Counted from the stretch's first letter, positions 1 to 12,774 are shown. The stretch: DNA of 64,000 nt from Agaricus subrufescens (GCA_029945375.1 CM057060.1:124001-188000); one strand, 5' to 3'. The notes: generated from the sequence alone by a model not told the origin. Made by a program: numbers and translations.

Positions 1-48
1 TTGTCTTTCATTTGGTGCGTTCCTTCAATAATTCTTATAATCAGAGAA

Positions 49-1146
49 TTACAAGAATTGAATTTCAGAGATTGGGTAAGGTGGAGCAACATCGTATTCA
101 AATAATTTAATATTCCGGTGAACGCGGCATGTCATTGAAGCCACGAGCGGTGCCAAGAACACTGTGAGCATACTTTTGAAGATTGGAGAGCCCGAGGGAA
201 GGTATAGATAAGATCCACTAGGAATGGACACGAGGAAGACGATCCTTAGTAGAAGAATCATCAATGCAGATAAACCATAGAGACATTAATTATGCTCACA
301 GATAATACTGCTGACCGCCTCGCAAGACAGCTTGGGACAAACGAGGCAGAGCTCGTCCAGTAATGAAGCGTTTCCACCCCATTTCACGATCGATCACCAC
401 ATGCGCAATTCCGATCTTATAGGAGATGGCGAAAAAGACGGATGAATCATAGATGATAATTATGAAAATAATGAGGACCAGTAGAGGTTGAACTCCGGAA
501 TCTTTGAAATGTTGAGTTTGTGGGATGTATGCCGGCTTGATCAAGTAGATTATAAAGGATTCGGAAAAAAGGCAGGTGATCCAAAGAACGGTGAAAAACC
601 GTCGAACTGCTGGGCTATCCGCAAAAACTGCAAATATCCGCTGAAGGAACAAGTACGAGGAGCATCCAATTGACAACGCGCAGAGAATCGTGCCGGCGAG
701 CACCGTTGCATAAAGGTTGCGGACTGGTGTTACTGGAGTAATTTGAGCGGTCAGAGTCAATTGAAATATTGAGGGCACATAGTACTAACTCCTCCAGACA
801 ACGTTGCTTGTTACAGATGCTAAAGCGAAACATCTTCAAATTGTTGGTATCGAGCAGAGGATGTGTTAGGGTATACACTGACCTAGAGAAAATGAAACAG
901 AATGTAGCAGAGCGAAAACGACTCCGCTTTAGAACTTTGATATCGTCAGAAAGAGTGGTGAGGATATCCCAAATGGTAGCCTATCGAAGTTGTGAGCAAG
1001 GAATATATACTGATAGAGGAAGAGCTGACGCCTAAGAGGACGAAGAGAACATTCCTGGTTGTCTCATACTCCCTTGCCTCTTGAGGTGAGAGATAGTTAA
1101 GGTAGGTATCTGGATTGGAGTGTGTGCAGCTTGATAAAGGTCCCAT
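49..1146 (-). CDS. 7-TM family protein, copy 1 (lone minus-strand copy)
   Basis: First of nine copies in the window of a seven-helix membrane protein family resembling the large Agaricomycete-specific orphan 7-TM (DUF6533-like) group. Five exons can be traced on the complement: exon 1 from ATG 1146, exon 2 near 950-880, exon 3 near 822-785, exon 4 at 732-300 and exon 5 at 244-49. The family signature is conserved: WDIL, an acidic pair, then a basic stretch before TM2; FLQR after TM3; ISYKIGIAHV after TM5; an LPRLSQAVLRGGQQYYL block; and a C-terminal PYPISEI motif. The start at 1146 matches the N-terminus of the other copies; an upstream in-frame ATG lies at 1197. It looks intact. Membrane location is inferred from hydrophobicity; ligand and function are unknown. 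Confidence 0.8.
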
Positions 1147-2708
1147 GGCAATGATGGCGAACAGTGCGCGGAACCATTTCACCGAACAATTTGACATTTA
1201 TACCTTGAGCTCTATTTATGTCTGATACATACGCTCGTATTAATGTGATGGAATTCTGCACAGCTCTGATGCCGATGTCCAACCGCCCAATCATCTCACC
1301 GTAGTGTCTACAGATCTCTAATGTCTATCCATACAATACCCGCTATGTTTGTATTCTATCATCATGTATTCAATTTATCCGACTCGGATATCATAACACC
1401 TGCCAGTCACAGTGAGCGGACCTCTTCTCAACAAGGTCCCATGTCTCCCCCCCACCTCCACTTTCAGATAATTATTACCCTCATCGGTATATTAAGGCTC
1501 TTTTGGCCCAGATATGTTTCCTTGCCGGGGAGATCCAAGAACCGATATCTGCATCAGTTGAGACTGCGGACTCCTATACACACATATATATAGGCATGTA
1601 TGAGGAAGAATTGAATCCTTACGGTATATATCGCTCACGGCGACGAAAAAGGTGAACCCTGGCCTATTTATGATTTCATCTTTGATTTAAATGAACACTG
1701 TCTGCGCTCCCAACACATCAGAGATTCTTCAGGAATGAATACCCATAAACTATGATTGGGAGTGGGAGAACGAAGGGTTTCTCAAGGCGGTCAGGTCGGA
1801 GCAAAATGGGCGGTCGACTTACACGCATGCCTGTGCCCTCAACCCTATAGTGGCCCTTGCTTCTAATTGTGTAGGTAGAGTTCCGAGGTGGATTGACAAA
1901 TGAAAGAAAATGTCGAAAACGACACACAGTATACCTGACTAGTAAAATGCCAGACCCATGTGCTCGAGAAATGCATCACGCACTTTCCTGGTGTGGTATA
2001 CCTCAAACCAAACTCTTTTTCCTGCCAAGGATCGACTACCTCAAGCCATAGAGCGATCGCTTACAAGTGTTTCTCGAAAAACAATCACATCTCACTATAG
2101 AGCACTCGGACAACTACCACCAGCAAAACCACTAATGCCAAAACATTCATTCCAACAAAACAATCGCTCCACCCGAGTGGAATGCCTCCTCCGAGAAAAA
2201 AACCAAGGCCAGAACCCAGTGAGACCCAAAAAGCTGGCCGAACCCCCGAAACACTCACTGAAGTGTTCGGATCTAATAGTTAATTATAATCGTCAACAAA
2301 AAGTGTGTTTCAGAAAGTTGATGCAGAGTTGAGGTCAAACGGGAGTATACACTTAGGTCCGCCAATTGCAATACATCAAGCATTCTTTTAAGTAAAACCT
2401 TTCCATCAGTGACGGCCCAAGAAGCCGGTTCAACATCTATCAACTCATACCATATATCTCGTGTCTAAAAGTGGCTTGTAGTAGCCCTTTTTGTTTTTTA
2501 AAAAAATTCCATAACAAAAACCAAATCCTCGAAAAAAGTGCTACAAATTACAATTTTGTTCAACATCTACAATACAATTACAAAAATGAGCTTTTCTCTC
2601 TCCTCTCAATCCATAACACCTCGGGCAAAAAAAGACAGACACATATACTGATAAAAAAACGAAAGCGAGCAATGGGAAAAAAATCCTTCCTATCCAAAAT
2701 CATACACA
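1147..2708. other. Intergenic region without a supported gene
   Basis: Lies between the 5' end of 7-TM copy 1 and the 3' end of the heat shock factor gene. Only short, low-complexity or unrecognisable reading frames occur. The stretch 2460-2700 is AT-rich with A-runs and probably includes the HSF 3' UTR. It should also contain the promoter of copy 1, but no clear element is visible. Confidence 0.5.
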
Positions 2709-5243
2709 TCAATCTTTTCTCCTCTTCACCTTGCCCTTTGAACCGTCACTATTCGAATTCTCATCCACCACCATCATCATATCCGATTTCCTCTTCTTCC
2801 CAGCCGCTACTGCCGCCGGCACCGCAGCACCATTCACTCCATCCACTCTCCCCAACAGATCCTGACCCTCGTCCCCTTCCTCTTCTTCATCCTCTCCAAA
2901 CACATCATCATCATCATCATCATCCTCGTCAAGCCCACCAATACCGACACCATGAGCCCCCGCACCCGAGATGTTTAAAAACGAATCAAAATCCAAATCT
3001 CCTATCCCATTCCCATTTTGGGGTATACCAGCACCAGCGAGACCTAATCCCGTATTTCCCGCCATCGCTGTCGACTCGGGAGAAACACCAAGATTCCCTT
3101 CTCCACTCCCACCACCAGGCTTCCCCCCGACCACATTCCCAAATATCGGTCCCAACTGCTCAATCCACTGATTCACCTGTCTATCCATATCATCCACCTC
3201 CTTCTGCACCTCCTCCGTACTCTGAAATTGTCGCTCCAGTCTGGGTGACAACGGTGGTACCCCAGTACCTCCAAACGCTAGAGTACCATTGTTACTGCTG
3301 CTGTTGCCGTTGGTGTTATTGTCGTGATGAAATGCCGACGAGTCAAGAGTGATCAATCCTTCGTCATGGGCCGGTAACGAATTTTCCAGTAATCCATAAG
3401 ACGATAACCCGTTTTGTTGCTGTTGTTGAAACGACGGTGTCGACGCCGACGGCAACGGCGGTAACCCAGCCGAAGCCGGCGGTGACAAGCTTTGCAAAAA
3501 CGAAGCAAAATCAAATCCGGGGGAGAACGGAGGAGGCCAAGTCAATTGGTTTCCTCCATTTGACGATGTCGACGAAGACGATGCTTGACCTCCTTGTTGT
3601 ATCTGTCCGGGCTGTACAGCACCTTGCCCACTGTACGCTACTCCGTTGAATCCCAACCCCATATCCCCACCATCTTGTCCCGTGGCGGTATGATGATCGA
3701 ACCCATTCAAAGACTCGTCAAACGCATTCATACCCGGATTCGGATTCGACCCATTCCCATTAGGGGAACCAGACTGGGCCAAAACAGCCAACAACTGGGA
3801 CAACTGGTCGCTTGTGATTCCATTCCTGCCTCCAAGGATGTTTGCCCAGGGTTGATTAATTTCAAACGTATCGTTATTATGGTGATTAGTAGTGGGTGTA
3901 AGAGCGCGGTCGAGTTCTAGATGTGTAGCAGTAGGAGCGGTATTTGAGTCTGGTTGAGATGTGGCGGAAGGCTGGGAGGGTGCCTTTGGAGTGTGATTGG
4001 TGGTGATAGCCGCGGTATCCGGCCGGTCCTTTGTCTCGCCGATCGTACCAGCGGCAGAGGCGGTCAATTCAGACGGCGAGGGTGAGGGAACCGATATTGG
4101 GGTTTCAACAGCTAAGAATAGTCAAAAAGGCTGCGGCGAAGGGCAGTAAGAAGCTACTGACCGTAATTGCTATTGAGGTTATTTTCGGACAGGGTCATAT
4201 CGTCTTCATCGATACCTTCTCGAAGGTCCTCCAACTCGACAATACCGGGCTTTCCAGAACTTTCGCTGGATTTCGCGGCTTCAATCAAGAATCTGCCACC
4301 TGCGCTGCGTCTCCTGGTCGGAATGACGGCCCTGTTGGCGTCACTGCCGCGCATCAAAGCGTCAAGTTCATCTGAAGACGCATTTCTGCGACCACGATGG
4401 CCACCACCTCCGGAGGAATGACCAAAGACACCGGCGAGGAATTTGAGAATGCGGTCAATGAGTTCTTGTTGATTTTGCAGCTTTGTGCGGACGCTGCGAG
4501 ACTCAGAGTAGAGATATTGGTTGCTTTGCTTGAGTTCTGTGAGCTCGGAGGAGATGGTGGTTTGGTGGCGTTTGATGGCGGCTATGCCCTGGATGATGGA
4601 GTGCATGTCTAGGAGCTGGCCTTGGGTGAGGGAGATGGCTGGGGACGGAGAGGCTGGGGAGTTTGTGATGGCGGGGGCATTGGAGGGGGCAGGGGTATTG
4701 GGGTCGCGGATGTCGACGGCAGTGTCCTGGGCAAGGGCTGCAGACTGTTTTTTGCGCTGGATAAGACACAGCAGGTCGGGCTGGTCCCGGCGGAAGTTGG
4801 GATGGGTGAAGTTCCAATACTCGGTGTCCGAGTCTGAGCGGAGGACGCCCTGCTGGAGATGGGGGATCTTGTGGAAGCCGTACATGTTGAGCTGGCGGAC
4901 AAAGGAGCTGAAGCGTTGGTGCTTGAACCAGTGGCCGAGGACTTCGCGTGCGAACCGCTCGTGGTCGAGGACTGGCTCAGGGGTGAGTGCGGGGGTGTGG
5001 CAGGGGCAGAAAAGGAGAGCGCACCGAAGAAAGAGTCGCCGGCGTCGGACCAGGTGATCAGATCGCGGTTCTTGTCGTCGTTGACCATTCTATCGCGGCA
5101 TTAGTGGCAGGCTGAGGGGGAGGAAGAGGACGGAACTGGTAGAGCTTCTGGAGAAAGGCGGGGACCATCTGGCGGGCCGCCTTGGGGACGGCGAGCTGCA
5201 TGCGCGGGGGCCGGGCCAGGGCGAGCTGCGAGTCCGAGGCCAT
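2709..5243 (-). CDS. Heat shock transcription factor (HSF family)
   Basis: Sequence-specific activator of heat-shock genes. Four exons: 5243-5137, 5089-5025, 4971-4162 and 4111-2709. They sum to 2385 nt, giving 794 aa in frame. The HSF DNA-binding domain spans roughly residues 25-130: FLQKLYQ, then DLITWS, then WFKHQRFSSFVRQLNMYGFHK. It is split by two short introns (47 and 53 nt). A heptad-rich HR-A/B trimerisation region follows (LLDMHSIIQGIAAI onward, about residues 210-265). The C-terminal half is disordered, rich in N, G, S and Q, with an acidic run (DEDDDDDDD) near the end and a basic KKRKSD tail suggesting a nuclear localisation signal. An in-frame ATG at 5276 is an alternative start. 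The ATG lies only 73 bp from the CoaE stop. Confidence 0.93.
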
Positions 5244-5316
5244 GGGGGGAGACAAGGCGCAAGCAGTTATATCCATTACACAGCGCAGTCAACAAGCACA
5301 AATACAATATCTGCTA

Positions 5317-6068
5317 CTACTTCCGGCGCCGCCTCGTCAACAGCGTCCAGACCGCGGCGACGGCGCCGAGCGGGGGCACGAGCCAGCACACCAGCCACCG
5401 CGCCGTGCCCACCGACTGCCCGATCTTGCGCACCAGCGCCTCCACCTGGCTCTCCAGCTCCGCGCGCGAGCCCGAGTTGTCGACGACCTGGTCCGCGTAG
5501 TCGATCTTGCCCGCGATGGCCATCTGCGAGTTCAGCCGCGCGCTCGCCTCTTCTCTCGTCGACCCGTCCCTCGCCATCAGCCGCACGAGCTGGATTTCCG
5601 CAGAGCTACAGAGTCCATCAACCACCGGTCTGTCAGAGGGCCGCGAGCAGCAACTTGCCAGTACACCAACACAACCATCCCGACATATCGCCAGAGCCCA
5701 CCCTCGATCAGCAGAGGAACATCCAGCACACACCATTTCTCGCCCCGCAGCCAGCACCCGACCACCGCCCACAGCATCCTCCACCGCACCGCGGGGTGCA
5801 CAATCGCATTCAGCTGCTTCCTCTTTGCCTCGTCGTTGAACACAATCAACCCCAGCTTCTTGCGGTCCAGGGTGCCGTCGGGCAGCAAGACGTCCTGTCC
5901 GAACGTGCGGACGACCTTGCGCAGGCCGGGTGTGCCGGGGAGGACGACCTCGCGGGCGATGACGTCGGCGTCGATGATGGGCACATGGTGAGCTTTGAGA
6001 ATCGCAGAGACCGTAGACTTTCCGGTTGATATGCCGCCTGTAAGACCGACGACTGCGACAGAATACAT
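5317..6068 (-). CDS. Dephospho-CoA kinase (CoaE/Cab5 type)
   Basis: Catalyses the last step of coenzyme A synthesis, ATP-dependent 3'-phosphorylation of dephospho-CoA. Two exons (6068-5659 and 5605-5317) sum to 699 nt, 232 aa. Visible motifs are the P-loop GLTGGISTGKST at the N-terminus, DADVIAR, the DVPLLIEGG segment, the QLVRLMARD region after the splice, and a DYADQVVDNSG block. The C-terminus carries one hydrophobic helix (WLVCWLVPPLGAVAAVW) followed by a RRRRK tail, as in membrane-tethered fungal homologues. The intron 5658-5606 begins with GC (GCAAGT) rather than GT; no GT donor in reach keeps the conserved frame. The ATG lies 92 bp from the divergently transcribed coiled-coil gene, so the two probably share a promoter. 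Confidence 0.92.
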
Positions 6069-6160
6069 GAGCCTGCTGCGCGCCGAGGGCACTGCAACGC
6101 ACCGAGCATGATGGATCCGGGAAGAAGAGGCCAACCGTGCGAATCAGCCCCGGGTCTGCG
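6069..6160. promoter_or_regulatory. Short bidirectional intergenic region, CoaE / coiled-coil gene
   Basis: Only 92 bp separate the two divergent start codons, so both promoters and both 5' leaders must overlap here or extend into the neighbouring coding sequence. No TATA box is evident. Head-to-head spacing this short is an inference of shared regulation, not proof. Confidence 0.5.
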
Positions 6161-9100
6161 ATGAACGATGACGACCATCCCCTCCTCCGTCACTTCCACG
6201 CTCTCTCCGCCGCCCTCGACGACCAGCTCGCCCAGTCCCACCACCACGCCCACGCCGCCTCTCGTGCCCAGTCCCAGTCCCACCTCCTCTCCCACGAGCT
6301 CGCCATCCTCAATCACGAGCTAGCCACCCTCCGTGCCCAGGCCTCCTCCCTCCCCTCCTCCACAGAATCCTCCCTCAAGATCAACCAGCTCTCCCTCTCC
6401 CTCCGCACTCTCAACGAAAAACTCGAGCTCACCGAGCGTTTGTTGCTCGAACGCACAAAGCGTCTCGATCATGCCTCGGCCGACGCATCGGCCGCACGGT
6501 CCGCCATGGACTCGGCTTACGACCTCGCCGCTCGCGTTCGTGTCAGAGAGCAAGAACTGCTCGACCACCAGGCGGATCTGCAAACAAAGCTACGCTTGGA
6601 GCAAGCAAAGTCCAGTCTGAACGAACGCGTTATCCAAGACTATGCAGATCTCGTCCGCAAACTCGAGGGTCGTCAATCTTCCAACCCAAAAGACGAACAA
6701 CAAACTGCCCTCGAGCGCCTCGGAGAGGATTTCCAATCCTCAACTACCCACCTCCAGCACCAGTTATCTTCTTCTCAACACGACTTGTCCATTCTCCAAA
6801 CCCAACTAGATGCTCAAACTGAGATCAACAAGGACCTCACCTCCCGATTATCTCAATTGCAAGTCAAAATGGATAAACGTGAAAGAGACGACAACACCGC
6901 TTCCAAAATGGTCTCACGATACATGTCAGTCGCCATTACCTTCCTCTCCGTCTCGTACCCCTAACTCATCAACCAAAAGGAAATTCTCTCAACAATCCAC
7001 CAACGCCCTCCAGACAACCTTAACCTCCCTCCAATCTCGACACAACTCCACCCTCACATCCTACACCTCTCAAATCCACCTCCTCCAAAACCACATATCC
7101 ACCCTCACCACCACAGACGACTCTCACCAACATCTCCAATCCCAACTGTTCAAAGAATCCTTCTGCAGACGTCAGGAAACCAAATTCCGCCTTCACCTAC
7201 TCTCCCGCGAAGAAAGAATTGTCGAAGATCTAAAAAGGTGGTTACGCAAAAACGAAGAACGACTTGGGTCGCTAGCGGATGAGGAGGATGCCACCAGCAA
7301 TTCAAAGGGGTATTTTACGGAGATGATACAAGATGCTAGGATTATCATTGATAACCTCGACAATCCTGTTGATTTTAATGATGCTGTGCAACCTGTATCG
7401 GGTTCGTTGACGCGATTTGTGGTTGCGCAGGGTACTGTTCATGATTTACTTGAACGATTACATTATGAACAGGGGAGGAGGATGGAGCTGGAGGAGATGA
7501 TGAGTCGGAGAAGTGAGTTTGCTGTGACTCACGAGTTGGCGGCCGAAATGGAAGATAGAGAGGGGTCGGTTGACTGTTTGAAGGAACCAACGGAAGTGGG
7601 CACTGAACGAACAGACGAAGATATATCTTCATCTGTCAGTGACAACGAGTCAGTGATGCATATACCGGAAGCTGGAAGCGAGTCGCAGCTTAGTCAAGAG
7701 GATTCAGCTGAACAAACAGGCAAAGACATATTCGCATATACCCAGAGCACCAACAATGAGTTGGTAGAGCCTATACCGGAAGTTGAAGTAGAAGATCGGG
7801 AAGATTCGGTTGATCTGGAGGAATCAACAGAAGCGGGCATTGAACCCGCAGACAAAGCTGTATCCTCGTACACCCAGAGCACCAACGACGAGTCAATAAT
7901 GCCTATACCGGAAGTTGGAACTGGATCAAAGGCTCTTCTGGAAGATCGAAAGGATTCAGTCGATCCGAGGGTACCATTGGAATTGGTCACTGGACGAACA
8001 GACGAACGCGTGTCCTCGTATAACGAGCTAATAGTGCCTATACCGGAAGCTGGAATGGCAGATAGAAAGGGTTCAGTCGATCGGGGGGTTCCATTGGTAT
8101 TGGTCACTGAACGAACAGACGAACACGTGTCCTCATATACCCAGCAGACCACCAACGACAACGAACTAATAGTGCCTATACCGGAAGCTGGAATGGCAGA
8201 TAGAAAGGGTTCAGTCGATCTGGAGGAATCGATGGAAGCGGGCATTGAACGAACAAGCAAACACTTACTCTCACACACCCAGACCACCAACGACAATGAG
8301 CCAATAGTGCCGATACCGGAAGTCGGAATAGAAGCTCGAGAGGGTTCTGTCGAACTGAATGAATCGACGGAGGTGGGTGCCGAACGAACAAGCGAGCGCA
8401 TACTCTCATATACCCAGAGCACCAACGGTAACGAGTCAACAGTGCCCATACCGGCAGTTGGAAATGAGTTGGAAGTTCCTCTGGAAGATCGAAAGGACTC
8501 AGCTGGTCTGATGGAACCCTCAAAATCGGTCGACGAACGGACAGATGAACACATATCCTCATGCACCCAGGACACCGACGACCAACCAGAAGAACTAACA
8601 ACGCATATACTCACTCCAACACAAGGCAACGTTATCCTCGAGCACGAAGAACGAAACGAAAACATCGCTATATTCGTCGAACATGTTGGTATCGTGCAAG
8701 ACGAAGCGAAAGCGGTCGTAGAAGAAGACGGATCCACTATCCAATCAGAGAAAGAGACTGATAATCTACCACTTATCGCTGACCTTGCATCATCAAACCC
8801 CTCATCGCCTTCGTCATCACCGTCAAGTCAAACTCCTACCCATCCCCTCCTCGCTTCCCTCCAGCTGTCTCAAAACCGCTACACTCACATTCAAACAGGG
8901 TTCCACGACTGCCACATTGCTCTCGAAAACCTTAAACATCTACTTTTCAACGACAATGACAGCAAATCTGCGCTGTCGAATAACCTCGATGGGTTCAATA
9001 ATAAAAAGAACATACCGTATGATAGTCTGCGGAAGATTGTTCAACGATTGGATGATTATACTGAAGATGTCCGAGTTGAGCTGGAGATTCGGGTTTTGGA

Positions 9101-10148
9101 CGAGGAAGTTTTGAGGAGGGGGTATGAAACGCTGTTATCCATGTCTTTTTCCTCTTCTCGTGGCCAGGAAGATTGGAATGAAGAAGAGATATTGGCATTC
9201 GTGAATGGCACAGACCCGATTATCGCTAGAGCTATGAAGAACTTTGAGGGCAAGTTGAGAAATTTGGAGGAGGATGTGGTTGTGGTTAAGAAAGTTGTTC
9301 ATAATTTCGATGATGTTGCCAACAACGCCAACAACGAAGACGACGACGACGGTGATGATAACGACAAGCTAGAAAGGTTGATCTTACCAACTTTGGGATC
9401 ATCATCATTATCCACGGAAACATTAGTCGCATCTCCGGCTCCTGGTTGGATTTCATCTTGGATATCGCCTTCGAGATCTACAACGCCTGCACCAATACCT
9501 CCGTCATCCTCATCAACTTCGAATCTTACTTTCGGAGATATAATGACTAATCGATCTCGAAAAATATCATCATCTTCGTTCACAACTCCCTCCCCCTCTC
9601 CGTTATCAAAATCGAAATCAAGATTGAACTCGGGATCGATCTTACGTCGAACTGTATCTTCTCTCGGTCTTTCTTCATCTCAGAACGACAAGTCATTTGG
9701 TATGCATGAGAGGATGACCACAGGGGATGTGATTAGGGTTTTACAGTTGAAGACTGCTATGCCGGAGTTACTCGTTCATGGATCTTCTTTTGGTGGTAGG
9801 GAGGATGAAGAATGGCAAGAAGAACACGAATATTCTAGTAGTGGATCGAAATCACAATTATCGAATAATTTGAGTTCTATAACAACTCCTACTCGGTCAA
9901 GTTCATTTGCGCTTGGAATGGGGATGGGGATGGGGATGGGGATAGGGAGAATTGGTGTTGGACGTGGAGGTGGTGCTGGTGCTGGCAATCGTGGAAGAGG
10001 AATGCTGGGGGTACCTGTGTCTGTGGATGAGAGAAAGATGAGACGTGTAGTTTCTGCGTACGCTGCTACGGTTGGTGGTGGGATGACCGGGACTAGGAAT
10101 GTGAACGTGAATAAGCATGAGGAAGAACCTAAGGAAGACGTAGATTAA
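6161..10148 (+). CDS. Large coiled-coil protein with internal tandem repeats, unknown function
   Basis: Two exons (6161-6924 and 6980-10148; intron with GTCAGT donor and CTAAC branch site) give 3933 nt, 1310 aa. Residues about 1-400 are heptad-rich and mostly charged (coiled coil). Residues about 450-800 hold roughly eight imperfect repeats of 40-48 residues, each starting near a PIPEV/PIPEA motif and containing ERTDE and TQSTND segments. A second helical part follows, then a low-complexity S/T-rich C-terminus with a GMGMGMGMG run and a final acidic tail. No enzymatic motif is recognisable; a cytoskeletal or scaffolding role would be a guess. The start is the first ATG after the divergent CoaE start. 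The last 200 bp of this gene and its 3' flank are duplicated at 12575. Confidence 0.82.
7600..8600 (+). repeat. In-frame tandem repeat array inside the coiled-coil gene
   Basis: About eight degenerate units of roughly 125-145 nt, recognisable by the recurrent codons for PIPE, then a DRK/DRE-SVD segment, an ERTDE/ERTSE segment and a TQSTNDNE segment. The reading frame is preserved throughout and unit length varies, typical of an expanding coding minisatellite. Confidence 0.8.
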
Positions 10149-11463
10149 ATTTTTCTTTTCGCTTTTTCGCCCCAATTTCTTTGGATGGACTTGGCAATAG
10201 GACGTACAGTATCTTAAGTTTAATTATTTGAATTTTTATCATTCTCAACCCAAAGTTCCGCAGGTCATTTCTCCTCAAGGTGCCTTATAGCTTTTGCTAT
10301 TAAAAGATTATGGGAAGGTAATGGCTAGCTAATGAATAGAGATACCCTTGGTCGCGGCGTTTCATACGATACATATTGTTCCCTCATGATTGGTACGTCA
10401 AACTATGACCGACTCGTTGGTTCGTGATGACGGTACAGGGGTCATACTAATCACAGCCAGTAATGCGACTGTGTCAGCAGATGAGATTGCTGGCGTCTGG
10501 GTCCCTTGCTGACTCCTGCAGCCATCACCTGGATATGGTATACCTTATATAATGTAGACAAACCAACGAAATATTTGTCGCGAAATGGGACTCCGAATCG
10601 TGCATGATGAACAGTAGGCGTTTATAAACCCCACTAAAATCAGGGACAAATATTATTACATGCACTGTCGAAAGCATAATGTGTCACCAAATTCTCGACC
10701 ACACTGCCGGAGCGGCACGCAGCAGTGGCAGCCATCACATGGCTTATATAATATGACCAAATTGACGATATTCCTTAGCTGTCTCGAAACGCGACTCCGA
10801 ACCGTGTATCATGAACATTACGCACTAATAAAATACTCGGAAATCATAGATAAATAAATATTTTTGGACTAGTTGACCAAACCTTCTACCATGTGTGCAA
10901 AAAGTCTGCAAAAAGTTAGTGATAACCTCGAGAATCTAAACGTGAGTCCATAATGATTGTGGATCTAGCCCGAATTGCCAAAGCCCCGCCGATAAGATAG
11001 GGAAGCTACAGTACACGTCATATCAATGATCTGCTGTGGTTTGCTGACCGTGATCTTGGTGCTTAGTGTGGGATAGCTGAGCCATTACTAACTCCCTTGT
11101 TTTACTGATGTAGCTGGGGAAACAATGTGCGTTGCCCCCCATCCCACGAAATGATCAATGTGCGTCGTAATGCCACACACACACAATCTATGTTTAGACC
11201 CGGATATAGTAGCCCGAAGGTGACTATATTGCAGAGCAATCGAAAGGACATTATGACGAAAAATTCAGTGAGATGTAGCTTCAAGTAGGCCAGTGGCTGA
11301 GTTGAGTCGGCTCCCCGAGCTCCAAGATCTAGGTTTCCATCGGGCCCAACGCTTATCCGTTCTTCCATACCATTGTTATCATAGTATTATCAGCTATCAA
11401 TAGAACGAGGACCACATACAAATAGGCAGTATTTCTGAATTGCATAAGCCACGACCCAACGCA
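10149..11463. other. Spacer between coiled-coil gene and 7-TM copy 2 (no gene seen)
   Basis: No supported reading frame. It comprises the coiled-coil 3' UTR and the upstream region of 7-TM copy 2. The whole stretch is repeated, with small indels, at 12775-13963. Confidence 0.6.
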
Positions 11464-12549
11464 ATGTCCTCCAGTGTCATATACCTTAATTCGGACACTT
11501 ACCTTAACCATCTCTCACCAAGAGAAGCTAAGGAATACGAGACAGCAAGAAACATTATCCTCGTCTTCTTTGGTGTTAGTTTATCCGCCCCCTCCACTAT
11601 GTCTTCTCCTACTCAACATTTTAGAAGGCGAACATCTGGGATGTATTTGCTACTCTACCCGACGATATAAAAGTCTTAAGGCGCAGCCGCTTACGACTCA
11701 CTACAATCTGTTTCGTTCTCTCTAGGTCAGTATTTACTGCTGCGTGGCAATCTCCCCAATAACAACATCTGCAGATTATTTGCTTTAGCAGGGCTTGTCA
11801 TCTGCAACATCAACCGCAGGGGTGCGTTCTAATTATTCTGAATTTAACTTGAAGGTAACATCGCTTTTCAGCTATAATCCCCGACGTGCATATATCCGTC
11901 CTCACTAGTGTTATCCTCAATGCAATATCGCTTGGGTGCTCCTCATACTTATTTCTTCAGCGGATATTGGCAGTTTATGCAGATAGCCCCCGAGTTCGAT
12001 GGTTCTTTACCTTCCTTTGGATGGCATACATTGGTTCTGAGTTGCTTCTGGTGTTCTCTGTCAAGCCAGCTTATATCCCAAAAACGCAGCAATTCAAACA
12101 TTCTGGTGTTCAACCCCTTCTATCCCTCACTGCTGTTATGATTATACTCTATGACTGCTTTGTCTTCCTTGCAATATCGTATAAACTTGGCATTGCACAT
12201 GTAGTCATCGACGGTGAGACCGGATGGGGGCGTTTCATTTCGGGGAGAGCTCTTCCTCGTCTTTCTCAAGCTGTGCTGCGGGGTGGACAACAGTATTTCT
12301 TGTTTGTTCCACACTTCTTGTAATGATTGTACTTCGCTAATGTTCTAAATCAGGATTGTTTGCATTGTAATTCTCCCCAGTGGAATATTTTTATATGTTC
12401 CTTCCACCCCTCCCATTTTCAAAAGCATGATAACAGCACTCTGGGCACCACTCATGGCCATATTGGCATGCCGCGTCCACAGGAAACTCAAGCTATTTGA
12501 ATGTAATGTAACTCCACCGTACCCAATTTCCGAGATCCAGTTTCTGTAG
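11464..12549 (+). CDS. 7-TM family protein, copy 2
   Basis: Same five-exon structure as the other family members. Exon 1 starts at ATG 11464. Exon 2 begins after a splice acceptor near 11629 and encodes the IWDVFATLPDDIKVLRR segment. Exon 3 encodes RLFALAGLVIC. Exon 4 covers the SLGCSSYLFLQR to GGQQYF portion (about 11874-12302), and exon 5 starts with a G completing a Leu codon and ends at TAG 12547. The exon 4 donor is GTTTGT rather than GTAAGC. No frameshift or internal stop is seen, so it is probably functional. It is closest to copy 3, its duplication partner (shared SPREAxEYETARNIILV N-terminus). Membrane receptor-like role inferred only. Confidence 0.82.
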
Positions 12550-12574
12550 TTAATATAGTAGACCCCCATCAATG

Positions 12575-12774
12575 ATGGTTGGTGTTGGATGTGGAGGTGG
12601 CGCTGGTGCTGGAAATCGTGGAAGACGCATGCTGGAGGTAGCTGTGTCTGTGGATGAGAGAAAGATGAGACGTGTATTTCTCCGTACGCTGCTACAGGTG
12701 GTGATGGGATGACCGGGACTAGGAATGTGAACGTGAATAAGCATGAGGAAGAACCTAAGGAAGACGTAGATTAA
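12575..12774 (+). pseudogene. 3' fragment of the coiled-coil gene
   Basis: Duplicate of positions about 9948-10148, including the last ~65 codons, the stop codon and the 3' flank. It has no upstream gene body and carries small changes relative to the source (for example altered bases within the GAGAGNRGRG segment and indels before the TGTRN segment). It is the left edge of duplication unit B and cannot encode the parent protein. Confidence 0.88.

Larger units (their letters stand above)
9945..12555. repeat. Segmental duplication, unit A
   Basis: Contains the last ~200 bp of the coiled-coil gene, its 3' flank and 7-TM copy 2. The same order recurs in unit B (12575-15062) with high nucleotide identity over coding and non-coding parts, for example the shared stretches after the coiled-coil stop codon and around the 7-TM gene. 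The breakpoint lies between 12549 and 12575. Confidence 0.85.

Noticed and set aside
1958..2332. Plus-strand frame of 124 codons
   Set aside because: No recognisable motif, basic low-information composition, no homologous copy in the window and no supporting splice context.
2471..3352. Plus-strand open frame of 293 codons
   Set aside because: Antisense shadow of the HSF C-terminal exon. Its H/P-rich composition is the reverse of acidic and G/N-rich codons.
7694..8737. Minus-strand frame of 347 codons
   Set aside because: Mirror of the repeat array in the coiled-coil gene; S/T-rich only because of the sense repeats.
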